Of a stretch of 64,000 bases of DNA, positions 1-7,852 are shown in pieces (position 1 is the stretch's first letter; each line of letters opens with the position of its first letter). Location: contig NZ_JACHWM010000023.1 of the NCBI RefSeq assembly GCF_014191355.1, forward strand, positions 18,584 through 82,583. Direction: 5' to 3'. Source of the stretch: Methylobacterium sp. R2-1. GTDB lineage: Bacteria; Pseudomonadota; Alphaproteobacteria; Rhizobiales; Beijerinckiaceae. Below the pieces are notes generated by a model that saw only the letters and a list, made by a program, of their open reading frames with translations, ran no database searches and was not told where the DNA came from. The translations under genes and the position numbers were made by a program.

Positions 1-242
1 TCGTCGCCGACGCTGATGTTGCCGCCGTAATCGCAGGCGAACCCGGGACAAATCGTCGGGTTGCGCCCGGCGGAGCCCAGAAGTTCGCGGATCACCGCCT
101 CGCGGCCGGCCGCGTCCTCGGGCTCCATGGCGTTGAGCCGCAACAGACGCCGCTTGGCGGCGTTGCGGAGCTGAACCAACTCCGGATCGTCGCCGCGATA
201 GGGTTTTCCCGCGAGCATCAGCTCGCGCGCGGTCTCGACCAT
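1..242 (-). CDS. Sugar O-acetyltransferase (maltose/NodL family), N-terminal part only
   Basis: The first 80 codons of a gene that runs off the left edge. The start (LMLAGKPYRGDDPELVQ, residues 8-24) matches the N-terminal substrate-binding segment of maltose, galactoside and NodL O-acetyltransferases. The segment ends at ACDYGGNISVGD, just where the left-handed beta-helix of hexapeptide repeats would begin. Family members move acetyl from acetyl-CoA to a sugar hydroxyl in the cytoplasm. The ATG at 242 follows a good ribosome site (GGGGAGG, five bases upstream). The gene lies 28 bases after the metallopeptidase on the same strand and may be co-transcribed. The substrate cannot be inferred. 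Confidence 0.85.
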   Translation of the reverse strand, partial: MVETARELMLAGKPYRGDDPELVQLRNAAKRRLLRLNAMEPEDAAGREAVIRELLGSAGRNPTICPGFACDYGGNISVGD

Positions 243-270
243 GTCAGCCTCCCCGAAAATCCCGAAAGAA

Positions 271-1173
271 TCAGCCGCGGCTGGCGCGGAAAGTGTCGCA
301 GGACTTGGTCTGGCCGCTCTTGTAGCCGGTCATGAACCAGCGCATCCGCTGCTCGGACGAGCCGTGGGTGAAGGAATCCGGCACGGCGTAGCCCTGCGAC
401 TTCTCTTGCAGCTTGTCGTCGCCGATGGCGCTGGCAGCGTTGAGCGCCTCTTGGATGTCGCTCTGGTCGAGCGAATTCCAGCGATCGTTGGAGTTCTTGG
501 CCCAGACGCCCGCGAGGCAGTCGGCCATCAACTCGACGCGCACAGAGAGCTGGTTCGCCTCCGTCTTGCTGCCGGCATTCTGCTGGCGGTTCTGCACCTT
601 GCCGAGAATGCCGAGCACGTCCTGCACGTGGTGCCCGACTTCGTGGGCGATGACGTAGGCGTAGGCGAAGTCGCCCTTCACGCCGAACTTCGTCTGCATC
701 TCCTTGAAGAAGCCGAGATCGATATAGACCTTCTTGTCGAGCGGGCAGTAGAACGGGCCCATCGCGGCCTGGGCCATGCCGCAGCCCGAACGGGTGCCGC
801 CCTGATAGAGCACCATTGTGGTCGGCGTGTATTGCCGCCCGGTCTGGTTCGGCAGGATCTCTTTCCAGACATCCTCGGTGTTGCCGAGGATCTTCGAGGC
901 GAACTGGCCGGCGCGGTCGGTCGGGGCCTCGCGGCGCCGGGCCTGCGTCTCGGGATCGGCCCGCTGCTCGCGCTGCTGCCCGCCTCCGGCCATCTGCTGC
1001 GCGCCGCCGAGCAGGATCGCCGGGTTGATGCCGGTGACCCAGGAGATCAGCAGCACGACGACGATGGTGCCGATGCCGAGGCCGCCCATGCCACCGCCGG
1101 GGAAGCCGCCCCCGCCGCCCTCGCCGCGCCGGTCCTCGACGTTCTCAGAGGCGCGAAAATCGTCCCAGCGCAT
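271..1173 (-). CDS. Neutral zinc metallopeptidase, YpfJ family
   Basis: A 300-residue protein of the YpfJ/KPN_02809 putative neutral zinc metallopeptidase family. It has a glycine-rich N-terminus (residues 18-33), one membrane segment (about 35-50), a polar linker, then the peptidase domain. The zinc motif HEVGH is at residues 177-181 and the likely third ligand lies in VELMADCLAG near 215. The membrane segment should place the catalytic domain outside the cytoplasmic membrane. The start at 1173 (MRWDDFRASENVEDRRG) is the conserved family N-terminus; an ATG 12 codons upstream adds only non-conserved sequence. The physiological substrate of the family is not established. Confidence 0.88.
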   Translation of the reverse strand: MRWDDFRASENVEDRRGEGGGGGFPGGGMGGLGIGTIVVVLLISWVTGINPAILLGGAQQMAGGGQQREQRADPETQARRREAPTDRAGQFASKILGNTEDVWKEILPNQTGRQYTPTTMVLYQGGTRSGCGMAQAAMGPFYCPLDKKVYIDLGFFKEMQTKFGVKGDFAYAYVIAHEVGHHVQDVLGILGKVQNRQQNAGSKTEANQLSVRVELMADCLAGVWAKNSNDRWNSLDQSDIQEALNAASAIGDDKLQEKSQGYAVPDSFTHGSSEQRMRWFMTGYKSGQTKSCDTFRASRG

Positions 1174-1278
1174 AGAGTCTCCCGCCGCCCGCATCTCGCC
1201 CGGCCTCATCGGGATTCCGGGCCTGAATTCTAGAATGGCGAGGCGGAGGATACGGTTCCGCTTGCGCCCGTCCCCGGC

Positions 1279-2235
1279 CTACTTGCCTGAAGCGCTCCCG
1301 TCGAGGGCGCTCTTCAGCATCCGGAAGTCGCGCCAGGCCAGCCGCTTCTGCACAGGCTGGCGCAGCAGGTAGGCCGGGTGCAGGGTGGCGAGCGCCCGGA
1401 TCTCGCGGCCGTCGCCGAGGCGGTAGGGGTAGAAGCGGCCGCGGGCCTTGAGGATGCCGTCCTTGGTGCCGGTCAGCGTCTGCGTCGCGGGCGCGCCGAG
1501 ACAGACGAGGATGTCGGGGTTGGCAAGTTCGATCTGGCGCTCGACGAAGGGACGGCAGATCGAGATTTCCTGCGGGGTCGGGTTGCGGTTGCCCGGCGGG
1601 CGCCAGGGCACGACGTTGGAGATGTAGGCGCTGGTCCGGTCGAGACCGATCGCCGCCATCATTCGGTCGAGGAGCTGGCCGGAGCGGCCCATGAACGGCT
1701 TGCCGATCCGATCCTCGTCGGCGCCGGGCGCCTCGCCGACGAACATCACCCGCGCCTGCGGATTGCCGTCGGCGAAGACGAGGTTCTTTGCGGTGAAGCG
1801 CAGGCCGCAGCCCTCGAAGCCCCGCAGCAGCGCCTCGAGTTCGTCGAGGGTCTTCATCTGCTCGGCCCGCGCCCGGGCGTCGTCCGCCGCCTCGCCGGGC
1901 TTGGCGCCGGCCGCGTTGCCGTAGGTGCGGGGCGGCTCACGCGCGGGCGCGTCGCGGCTCGGCAACTCGCGCCGGAACTCCAGGACTGAGCCTTCGTCGG
2001 ACGGGGCCTCGCGTCGCATCGGCGGAGGCTCGCGGCGCGTTGGGGGAGGCTCGTGGCGCGGGGCCGGCTCGCTCTGCTTCTGGGCGCTGGCTTGCGGCGC
2101 CTCGGCCTCCGCGAAGCGGTCGTGAGGGCGCTCGTCCAGCGCCGCATCGACGCCCGCCTCGACGTGGAAGTCGAGATAGGAGATCAGGTCGGCCCTGGCG
2201 TCGGTATCCGCGTGGTTCGCAGTCATCGCTTCCAT
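1279..2235 (-). CDS. Uracil-DNA glycosylase, family 4
   Basis: A 318-residue protein that would remove uracil from DNA as the first step of base excision repair. The catalytic domain covers about residues 120-310: VMFVGEAPGADEDRIGKPF (motif 1 and uracil pocket), then NVVPWRPPGNRNPTP, and a C-terminal HPAYLLRQP. Family-4 enzymes carry a 4Fe-4S cluster; candidate cysteines are in FEGCGL, SICRPF and LVCLGA, but the usual CxxC spacing near the start of the domain is not obvious. The first 110 or so residues are low-complexity and rich in Arg, Pro and Glu, a common extension in alphaproteobacterial homologues. An ATG three codons downstream (2226) is an equally possible start. Transcribed divergently from the ETF oxidoreductase gene. 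Confidence 0.88.
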   Translation of the reverse strand: MEAMTANHADTDARADLISYLDFHVEAGVDAALDERPHDRFAEAEAPQASAQKQSEPAPRHEPPPTRREPPPMRREAPSDEGSVLEFRRELPSRDAPAREPPRTYGNAAGAKPGEAADDARARAEQMKTLDELEALLRGFEGCGLRFTAKNLVFADGNPQARVMFVGEAPGADEDRIGKPFMGRSGQLLDRMMAAIGLDRTSAYISNVVPWRPPGNRNPTPQEISICRPFVERQIELANPDILVCLGAPATQTLTGTKDGILKARGRFYPYRLGDGREIRALATLHPAYLLRQPVQKRLAWRDFRMLKSALDGSASGK

Positions 2236-2432
2236 GTGGCGTGAGAGCGCCCTGTGGACAACGCCCGAGAACGCCCCGCGGATCGTCGCACGGACGCACC
2301 CTGTGCCGGCCTGCCGCTACCCGAACGGCCTTGCCTTCCTACCTTGGAATCGCTTGAGAGACATCCTGACAATTGATTGCGCCGAGGCGGCGTGAGACAG
2401 CGCCCGAACGAACGGCCGCAGGAGGAATGAGG

Positions 2433-4106
2433 ATGGCGCTGCCCGAACGCGAAGGCATGGATTTCGACGTGGTGATCGTCGGCGCGGGACCCGCCGGCCT
2501 TGCTGCCGCGATCCGCCTGAAACAGCGCTCCGCGGAGAAGGGCGAGGAGATCTCGGTCGTCGTGGTGGAGAAGGGCGGCGAGGTCGGCGCGCACATCCTC
2601 TCCGGTGCCGTGGTCGATCCGATCGGCCTCGACACCCTTCTGCCCGAGTGGCGCGACGACCCGGAACGCCCGCTCAAGACGGCGGTGGAGCGCGACGAGT
2701 TCCTGTTCCTCACCAAGAACAGTGGCGTCAGCCTGCCGAACGTGTTCTTCCCCAAGCTGCTGTCGAACCACGGCAACTTCGTCGGCTCGCTCTCGAACAC
2801 CGTCAAGTGGCTCGGCGCCAAGGCGGAAGGGCTCGGCGTCGAGATCTATCCGGGCTTCCCGGCCTCCGAGGTGCTCACCGACGAGCGCGGCACGGTGACC
2901 GGCATCGCCACGGGCGATCTCGGCATCTCCCGTACCGGCGAGCCGCGCGAGGACTTCACCCGCGGCATGGAGCTGCGCGCCAAGTACACCGTGTTCGGCG
3001 AGGGCGCCCGCGGCTCGCTCACCAAGACGCTGATCGACCGGTTCGGGCTCAACCGCAACAGCGACCACCAGAAGTACGGGCTGGGCGTGAAGGAGCTTTG
3101 GCAGCTTGCCCCGAACAAGTTCCAGCCGGGGCTGGTGCAGCACACGATGGGCTGGCCGCTGCCGAACAAGGCGGGCGGCGGCTCGTGGCTCTACCACTTC
3201 GACGACGGACTGCTCTCGGTGGGCTTCGTCACGCACTTGAACTACGAGAACCCGACCCTGTCGCCGTTCGAGGAGTTCCAGCGCTTCAAGACCCATCCGA
3301 TGATCGCCGAGACCTTCGAGGGGGCCAAGCGCATCGGTTACGGCGCCCGCGCCATCATGGAGGGCGGCTGGCAGTCGGTGCCCAGACTCGTCTTCCCCGG
3401 CGGCTGCCTCGTCGGCGATTCTGCCGGCTTCGTGAACGTGCCGCGCATCAAGGGCTCGCACAACGCGATCCTGTCCGGCATCCAGGCGGCGGACGCGATC
3501 TTCGATGCCCTCGTCGCCGGTCGTCAGGGCGACGAGCTGACCGCCTACGAGGAGGGCTGGCGCGACAGCCCGATCGGGCGCGACCTCAAGCCGGTGCGCA
3601 ACGTCAAGCCGCTCTGGTCGAAATACGGCACCCTGGTCGGCGTGGGGCTGGGCGGCCTCGACATGTGGATGAACGCGATCGCCAATGCCTCGCTGTTCGG
3701 GACGCTGGGTCACGGCAAGCCGGATTATGCCTGCCTCAAGCCCCTCTCGGAGGTGAAGCCGATCGTCTACCCGAAGCCGGACGGCAAGCTCACCTTCGAC
3801 CGGCTCTCCTCGGTGTATCTGTCGAACACCAACCACGAGGAGGATCAGCCGCCCCACCTCAAGGTGAAGGATATGGGGCTGCAGAAGACCTCCGAGCACG
3901 ACGTCTACGGCGGTCCGTCGAGCCGCTACTGCCCGGCCGGCGTCTACGAGTGGGTGGAGGATGCGAGCGCCAGCGACGGCGTGCGCTTCCAGATCAACGC
4001 GCAGAACTGCGTCCACTGCAAGACGTGCGATATCAAGGACCCGAACCAGAACATCAACTGGGTCACCCCGGAGGGGCCGGGCGGGCCGAACTACACCAAC
4101 CTGTAA
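2433..4106 (+). CDS. Electron transfer flavoprotein-ubiquinone oxidoreductase
   Basis: A 557-residue inner-membrane flavoprotein that passes electrons from ETF (fed by acyl-CoA and other dehydrogenases) to ubiquinone. The N-terminal FAD-binding motif is GAGPAG (residues 17-22) and a second FAD contact is GCLVGDSAGFVNVP. The C-terminal ferredoxin-like domain has four cluster cysteines at about 500, 526, 529 and 532 (RYCPAG and NCVHCKTC), fitting a 4Fe-4S cluster. Length is typical of bacterial ETF-QO. The ATG at 2433 is chosen because GGAGGA at 2421-2426 is ideally spaced; in-frame ATGs at 2373 and 2427 are worse placed. An acyl-CoA dehydrogenase that could feed this pathway is at 21.7 kb. No ETF subunit genes are present in the window. 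Confidence 0.95.
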   Translation: MALPEREGMDFDVVIVGAGPAGLAAAIRLKQRSAEKGEEISVVVVEKGGEVGAHILSGAVVDPIGLDTLLPEWRDDPERPLKTAVERDEFLFLTKNSGVSLPNVFFPKLLSNHGNFVGSLSNTVKWLGAKAEGLGVEIYPGFPASEVLTDERGTVTGIATGDLGISRTGEPREDFTRGMELRAKYTVFGEGARGSLTKTLIDRFGLNRNSDHQKYGLGVKELWQLAPNKFQPGLVQHTMGWPLPNKAGGGSWLYHFDDGLLSVGFVTHLNYENPTLSPFEEFQRFKTHPMIAETFEGAKRIGYGARAIMEGGWQSVPRLVFPGGCLVGDSAGFVNVPRIKGSHNAILSGIQAADAIFDALVAGRQGDELTAYEEGWRDSPIGRDLKPVRNVKPLWSKYGTLVGVGLGGLDMWMNAIANASLFGTLGHGKPDYACLKPLSEVKPIVYPKPDGKLTFDRLSSVYLSNTNHEEDQPPHLKVKDMGLQKTSEHDVYGGPSSRYCPAGVYEWVEDASASDGVRFQINAQNCVHCKTCDIKDPNQNINWVTPEGPGGPNYTNL

Positions 4107-4214
4107 AATGCAGCTTCGGAGACGTGGCCCGATCGCGGTGAGTCGGACCACGTTTCCACCTCGTCCGATGCAGCTCTCTGCTCGGCAGCTTGATCGACCG
4201 TGGATGGACTGCGG

Positions 4215-4961
4215 TTACGGCTCCCGGCCCGCATGTCCCGCTTCGAGCATCTCCTTGACCGCCCGACCCCAGCTCTGCGCTTCGAGATACGGGTAGGTCC
4301 AATACATCCCGCCGCCCCTTGGCGGCCTCTTCCATTCATCGAGATGGATGCCGCCGACTGCCATCTCGAGGCCGCAGCCGCCATACTTCCTGGCGAGCCA
4401 GTATTGGCCGAGTTTCCCCAGTTCGCGTCCTGAGAGACGGTTCCCGTCGCGGCCGACGATCCAGGCATCCAGCGCGCGACCGCCCTCGCCGTAATCGTCG
4501 TGGCGGATGCTGCCGACTCTCTTGCCGGGCATGCCCTTCCGCGGTTGTCCGCCGCTGTAGATCTGCGCCTGAAACCCGGCGCCGAAGACGTCGAAGACTG
4601 CACTGGCCAGTGTGACTTCGAGATAGGACGTGCAGGGGCGGTTACGAATCGCGTATTGGTTCTTGTAGACGACGTCCGCCCTGCCTCGTACCCGATTGTC
4701 GTTCGCGTTGCCGTTGGGCCAGCGCGAGAGCTTCGCCTTCGTCTCCGGCCCGAAGCGTCCATCGATGCCGATGCCCGCATCCCTCTGGAAATCCATGACG
4801 GCGATTTCCGTGCCGCCGCCGAAGAGTCCGTCGATCGCCCCTTCGTAATATCCCAATTCTTTCAATCGTGCCTGAAGACTGACAACGTTCGGGCCGACAT
4901 CACCTCTTTCCGTGATTTGTTCGTTCTCGGATGGAACGAGCGCAAGAAGCCCATCGGGCAT
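4215..4961 (-). CDS. Peptidoglycan-binding-domain protein with unassigned C-terminal domain
   Basis: A 248-residue protein. Residues about 25-85 form a PG_binding_1 domain: SLQARLKELGYYEGAIDG, then FGGGTEIAVMDFQRDAGI and FGPETKAKLSRW. The remaining 160 or so residues (cysteines in RPCTSYLEV and KYGGCGLEMAV, and WKRPPRGGGMYWTYPYLEA near the end) are not a family I recognise. In architecture it resembles small cell-wall hydrolases or phage-type lysins, but no catalytic motif can be named. No signal peptide is visible. The upstream region is unusually AT-rich for this chromosome. The gene converges on the ETF oxidoreductase. Function unknown beyond probable wall binding. Confidence 0.75.
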   Translation of the reverse strand: MPDGLLALVPSENEQITERGDVGPNVVSLQARLKELGYYEGAIDGLFGGGTEIAVMDFQRDAGIGIDGRFGPETKAKLSRWPNGNANDNRVRGRADVVYKNQYAIRNRPCTSYLEVTLASAVFDVFGAGFQAQIYSGGQPRKGMPGKRVGSIRHDDYGEGGRALDAWIVGRDGNRLSGRELGKLGQYWLARKYGGCGLEMAVGGIHLDEWKRPPRGGGMYWTYPYLEAQSWGRAVKEMLEAGHAGREP

Positions 4962-5217
4962 GACGATCCTCCCAGTTGACCGGCGTCCCCCGCACTCTTC
5001 TTAATCGAACGAGCCGCCGAGCTCCATGAATGCTATCGGCAGTAGGTTATTCAATTTTATCTTGTATTAAACTTCGTGATTTCGGAAATTTGCGGCGGAT
5101 TTCGGTGTGGATCAATAGTTTACTGTTATAGCCTCACGGCTTGATTTGGCGTTCAAGCGAGCAGATCGTCTGGAAGAACCGAAAAGTTTGCCTGAGATTG
5201 TGGGTTAGTCCGGAAGG
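4962..5217. other. AT-rich gene-free gap
   Basis: A 256-base intergenic stretch whose centre (about 5035-5200) is far richer in A and T than any flanking gene. It holds the promoter side of the peptidoglycan-binding gene. A coding-like run, DLAFKRADRLEEPKSLPEIVG followed by TAG at about 5204-5206, has no start codon and a stop a few codons upstream, so it is at best a gene remnant. No transposase, tRNA or attachment site is recognised. Confidence 0.5.
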
Positions 5218-6222
5218 TCAGCCAAGACGCCCGCCGATTTCCCGCCACGCCGGCAGGTCCAGGCATGGCAGCCGAGTCGCGGCGTGGACGCCGATGGCGA
5301 TCGCCCGCGCCAGCGTCTCGCCCGCCGCCGCACCGAGGCGGGCAAGATCGGCTACCTCATCTCCGAGCGGAACCGCGCCGGTGGCGACCGCGAACACCAC
5401 GTCGCCGTCCAGCGGCGTGTGAGCCGGGTGGATCGCTCGGGCGAGGCCGTCCTGCGCGGCGATGGCGACGCGCTTGGCCTGCGCCTTGGTGAGCCTCGCG
5501 TCGGTGGCGACGATCGCCAGCGTCGTGTTGGCACCGGGCAAAGGCTCGCGCGGCCAGGAGAGGGCATCGTCGGGCATCCGCGGCGGAAGGCCGAGACCGC
5601 CGAACTCCCCATCCCGCTCGAAGGGTGCGGCCCAGAAATGCGGCCCCTGCCCCATCGTCACCCGCCCGAAGGCATTGACGGCCACCAGCGCGCCGACCTG
5701 CGCGGGCAGGCCCGGCACGGCGCTCGAGGCCGAGCCGAGGCCGCCCTTCAAATTGGCGGTGCGCGCCCCGAACCCGGCCCCGACCGAGCCGAGGGCAAAG
5801 GCGCCGCCGCGCGCGCCGTCCGCCGCCGCGTAGCCGAGGTCGCGGTAGGGCGGGTAGCGGCCCCATACTTTATCGCCGCCGTTGAGCAGGTCGAACAGGA
5901 TGGCACCGGGCACGATCGGCACCCGCACGTCGCCGACCGCGAAGCCCCGCCCCGCCTCTCTGAGATGGGCGACGACGCCGGCCGCCGCATCGAGCCCGAA
6001 GGCCGAACCGCCCGACAGCACGAGGGCGTCGACCGCCTGCACGGTGGAGGCGGGATCGAGCAGGTCGGTCTCGCGGGTGCCGGGGCCGCCACCGCGCACA
6101 TCCACCGCGCAGACGAAGGGGTTTTCGAAGAGGAGCGCGGTGACGCCGCTCGCGATTCTTGCGTCTTCTGCGTGGCCGACGCGGATTCCCGAAATGTCGG
6201 TGATGCGGTTGAGCCGGGTCAT
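5218..6222 (-). CDS. P1 family (S58, DmpA-like) aminopeptidase/esterase
   Basis: A 334-residue protein of the peptidase family S58, which includes the Ochrobactrum aminopeptidase DmpA and beta-peptidyl aminopeptidases. These are Ntn-hydrolases that cleave themselves to expose an N-terminal Ser or Thr. Visible family marks are DISGIRVGHAED at the N-terminus, DVRGGGPGTRETDLL (residues 43-57), LSGGSAFGLDAA, and NLKGGLGSAS, where the new N-terminal Ser is expected. The start ATG at 6220-6222 overlaps the TGA of rarD in an ATGA, so translation of the two is probably coupled. Substrate specificity cannot be read from sequence. Confidence 0.85.
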   Translation of the reverse strand: MTRLNRITDISGIRVGHAEDARIASGVTALLFENPFVCAVDVRGGGPGTRETDLLDPASTVQAVDALVLSGGSAFGLDAAAGVVAHLREAGRGFAVGDVRVPIVPGAILFDLLNGGDKVWGRYPPYRDLGYAAADGARGGAFALGSVGAGFGARTANLKGGLGSASSAVPGLPAQVGALVAVNAFGRVTMGQGPHFWAAPFERDGEFGGLGLPPRMPDDALSWPREPLPGANTTLAIVATDARLTKAQAKRVAIAAQDGLARAIHPAHTPLDGDVVFAVATGAVPLGDEVADLARLGAAAGETLARAIAIGVHAATRLPCLDLPAWREIGGRLG

Positions 6223-7103
6223 CGCCTCTCTCCTGCCCGTCCGGTCGGCAGCGCGGCGCGCCGTCTGCGCTCGTGGCGGATTGCATCGTAGGCGTAGAGC
6301 ACCAGCGCGAGCCAGATCAGCGCGAACAGCACGACCCGGTCCGGCGTCAGGGTCTCGCCGTAGACCAGCGTGCTGAGCCCCATCAGGCAGGAGGGCGCGA
6401 TGTACTGCATCAGCCCGAGGGTCGCGAGTGTCAGTCGGGTGGCCGCGGCGGCGAACCAGATCAGCGGCAGCGCCGTGGTCACGCCGGTGAGCGCCAGCAG
6501 CGCCCAGGTGCGGGCGTCGTCGGGCACCGGTGGCGCGGCGAAGGCGAGATAGGCCAGCGCGGCGGGCAGGAGCAAAAAAGTCTCGGCGCAGAAGCCGACG
6601 GTGCCGTCGACGGCGACGAGTTTGCGCACCAGCCCGTAGAGCGCGAAGGTGACCGCGAGGCCGAGCGACAGCAGCGGCAGGCGCCCCGCCATCGCCACCG
6701 CGACCGCCACGCCGAGCACGACGATGGCGACGGCGACTACTTGGACCGGGCGCAGGCGCTCGCCGAGGACGAGGGCGCCGAGCGCCACCGAGACCAGCGG
6801 GTTGATGAAGTAGCCCAGGCTCGCATCGAGCATGTGCCCGCTCGACACCGCCACGAGGTAGAGCATCCAGTTGATCGCGATCAGACCCGCCGAGACGACG
6901 AGCCCGGCATGGCGCGGCCGCAGGGGGAACGGATTGGCGAGCCGCTTGCGCAGCAGCGCGATCAGGCCGACCACGAGCAGCGCCGACCACGCGATGCGCT
7001 GGGCCAGGATCGTTCCCGGCGGGATGCCGTCGAGGAGCCGGAAATGCACCGGGACGACGAGGCCCCAGCTGAGATAGGCGGCGAGCGCGTAGATCAGGCC
7101 CAA
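6219..7103 (-). CDS. rarD: RarD-type EamA family transporter
   Basis: A 294-residue hydrophobic protein with about ten predicted membrane spans, matching the RarD branch of the EamA drug/metabolite transporter superfamily. The N-terminus LIYALAAYLSWGLVVPVHF and the following ILAQRIAWSALLVV are typical of RarD. No ATG is in frame near the start, so the TTG at 7103 is the best candidate and aligns with the usual RarD N-terminus. The gene overlaps the downstream peptidase by four bases. The substrate of RarD proteins is poorly defined; the name comes from a chloramphenicol phenotype in other bacteria. Confidence 0.85.
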   Translation of the reverse strand: MGLIYALAAYLSWGLVVPVHFRLLDGIPPGTILAQRIAWSALLVVGLIALLRKRLANPFPLRPRHAGLVVSAGLIAINWMLYLVAVSSGHMLDASLGYFINPLVSVALGALVLGERLRPVQVVAVAIVVLGVAVAVAMAGRLPLLSLGLAVTFALYGLVRKLVAVDGTVGFCAETFLLLPAALAYLAFAAPPVPDDARTWALLALTGVTTALPLIWFAAAATRLTLATLGLMQYIAPSCLMGLSTLVYGETLTPDRVVLFALIWLALVLYAYDAIRHERRRRAALPTGRAGERR

Positions 7104-7160
7104 GATTGCACGTTCGGCGGCGTGGCGATGGGCTGCTTGTAGACCGGACCGCGCGCGCGG

Positions 7161-7457
7161 TCAGCGCTTGCGAGCGGGGGCCGGTGCGATCTCGCCGCGC
7201 ATGAGGGCGTTGAGGCGCTCGGTGTCGAAGCCGGTGAGCATGCGCTCCTTCTTCGACTCGGGGGCCGGCCCTTGGGTCACCGTGCCGGTGGTGACGGGAT
7301 CGGGCAGGACCGGCGCGGCCCGCGCGATCGTCGGAGCCGGCACGGCCGCGACCGCTTGGTGCGCGATGCGATCCGCGCTCACGAGGACGACCGACAGCGT
7401 GCCGAAGGCGATGACCGTGCCGAAGGCGATGACGCGCAGGATGCTCACGATAGGCAA
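7161..7457 (-). CDS. Small membrane-anchored hypothetical protein
   Basis: A 98-residue protein not assigned to a family. Residues 5-28 (ILRVIAFGTVIAFGTLSVVL) form one hydrophobic segment, either an uncleaved anchor or a signal peptide. An Ala/Pro/Thr-rich stretch follows and then a charged tail (SKKERMLTGFDTERLNALMRG) that may be the conserved part. The gene lies 57 bases upstream of rarD on the same strand. Base composition matches the neighbourhood. A GTG three codons in is an alternative start. Confidence 0.6.
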   Translation of the reverse strand: MPIVSILRVIAFGTVIAFGTLSVVLVSADRIAHQAVAAVPAPTIARAAPVLPDPVTTGTVTQGPAPESKKERMLTGFDTERLNALMRGEIAPAPARKR

Positions 7458-7603
7458 CTCGGATACGCGGGGTACGCGGGACCGTGAACGGCGGCCCCCG
7501 GAAACAGGATGCGCCCGGTGTCGTTAACGAACCGGACGGCCGGGCCCGCTGTGGACCGGCCCTATTCAGGACACCGGCACAGGAACGGGCAAAGGACTTG
7601 GCC

Positions 7604-7768
7604 ATGAACGAGCAGGCGACGGCGAGCGACAGCCCCTTCATCCAGGGCCGCAACGCCCGGCTCTACGGCAAGAGCATCGAGGCATGCCCCTATCCCGAGG
7701 GATCCCAGGACCGCGCGGCCTGGATCCAGGCCTACGAGGAGGCTGCGGCCGACGACCCGGAAGAGTGA
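7604..7768 (+). CDS. rmf: Ribosome modulation factor (Rmf family)
   Basis: A 54-residue protein too short for most gene finders but with a clear Rmf signature: FIQGRNARLYGKSIEACPYP followed by RAAWIQAYEEA. In E. coli, Rmf binds 70S ribosomes in stationary phase and promotes 100S dimers, protecting idle ribosomes. Alphaproteobacterial versions have this same GR-A-x2-YG-(x)n-CPYP pattern. Start ATG at 7604; an upstream in-frame ATG exists but adds sequence without Rmf similarity. The gene stands alone, followed by a hairpin and then metC. Confidence 0.85.
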   Translation: MNEQATASDSPFIQGRNARLYGKSIEACPYPEGSQDRAAWIQAYEEAAADDPEE

Positions 7769-7804
7769 GAAGCCCCGGAGACTGCCTTGACGCTTCCGGC
7801 TCCG

Positions 7805-7835
7805 GAGGGCTGAAAGGGCTTCAACGCCAGCCCTC
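7805..7835 (+). terminator. Hairpin between rmf and metC
   Basis: GAGGGCT (7805-7811) can pair with AGCCCTC (7829-7835) across a 17-base loop. It lies 36 bases after rmf and 18 bases before the metC start. No T-run follows, so it may be an rmf 3' end, an mRNA stabiliser or a leader element of metC. It does not match a SAM riboswitch that I know. Confidence 0.35.
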
Positions 7836-7852
7836 TCATCCCTCCGAGGCCG

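Noticed and set aside
2223..4151. Long minus-strand open frame over the ETF oxidoreductase
   Set aside because: Antisense to a full-length, motif-complete enzyme; no family features of its own.
5141..5206. Coding-like run ending at about 5206 in the AT-rich gap
   Set aside because: It reads like protein (DLAFKRADRLEEPKSLPEIVG) but has a stop codon a few codons upstream and no start, so it cannot be a gene as it stands; kept only as a possible remnant.
7769..7852. SAM-type riboswitch ahead of metC
   Set aside because: The leader has a single hairpin and none of the conserved SAM-I or SAM-II core sequence; it is too short for SAM-I.
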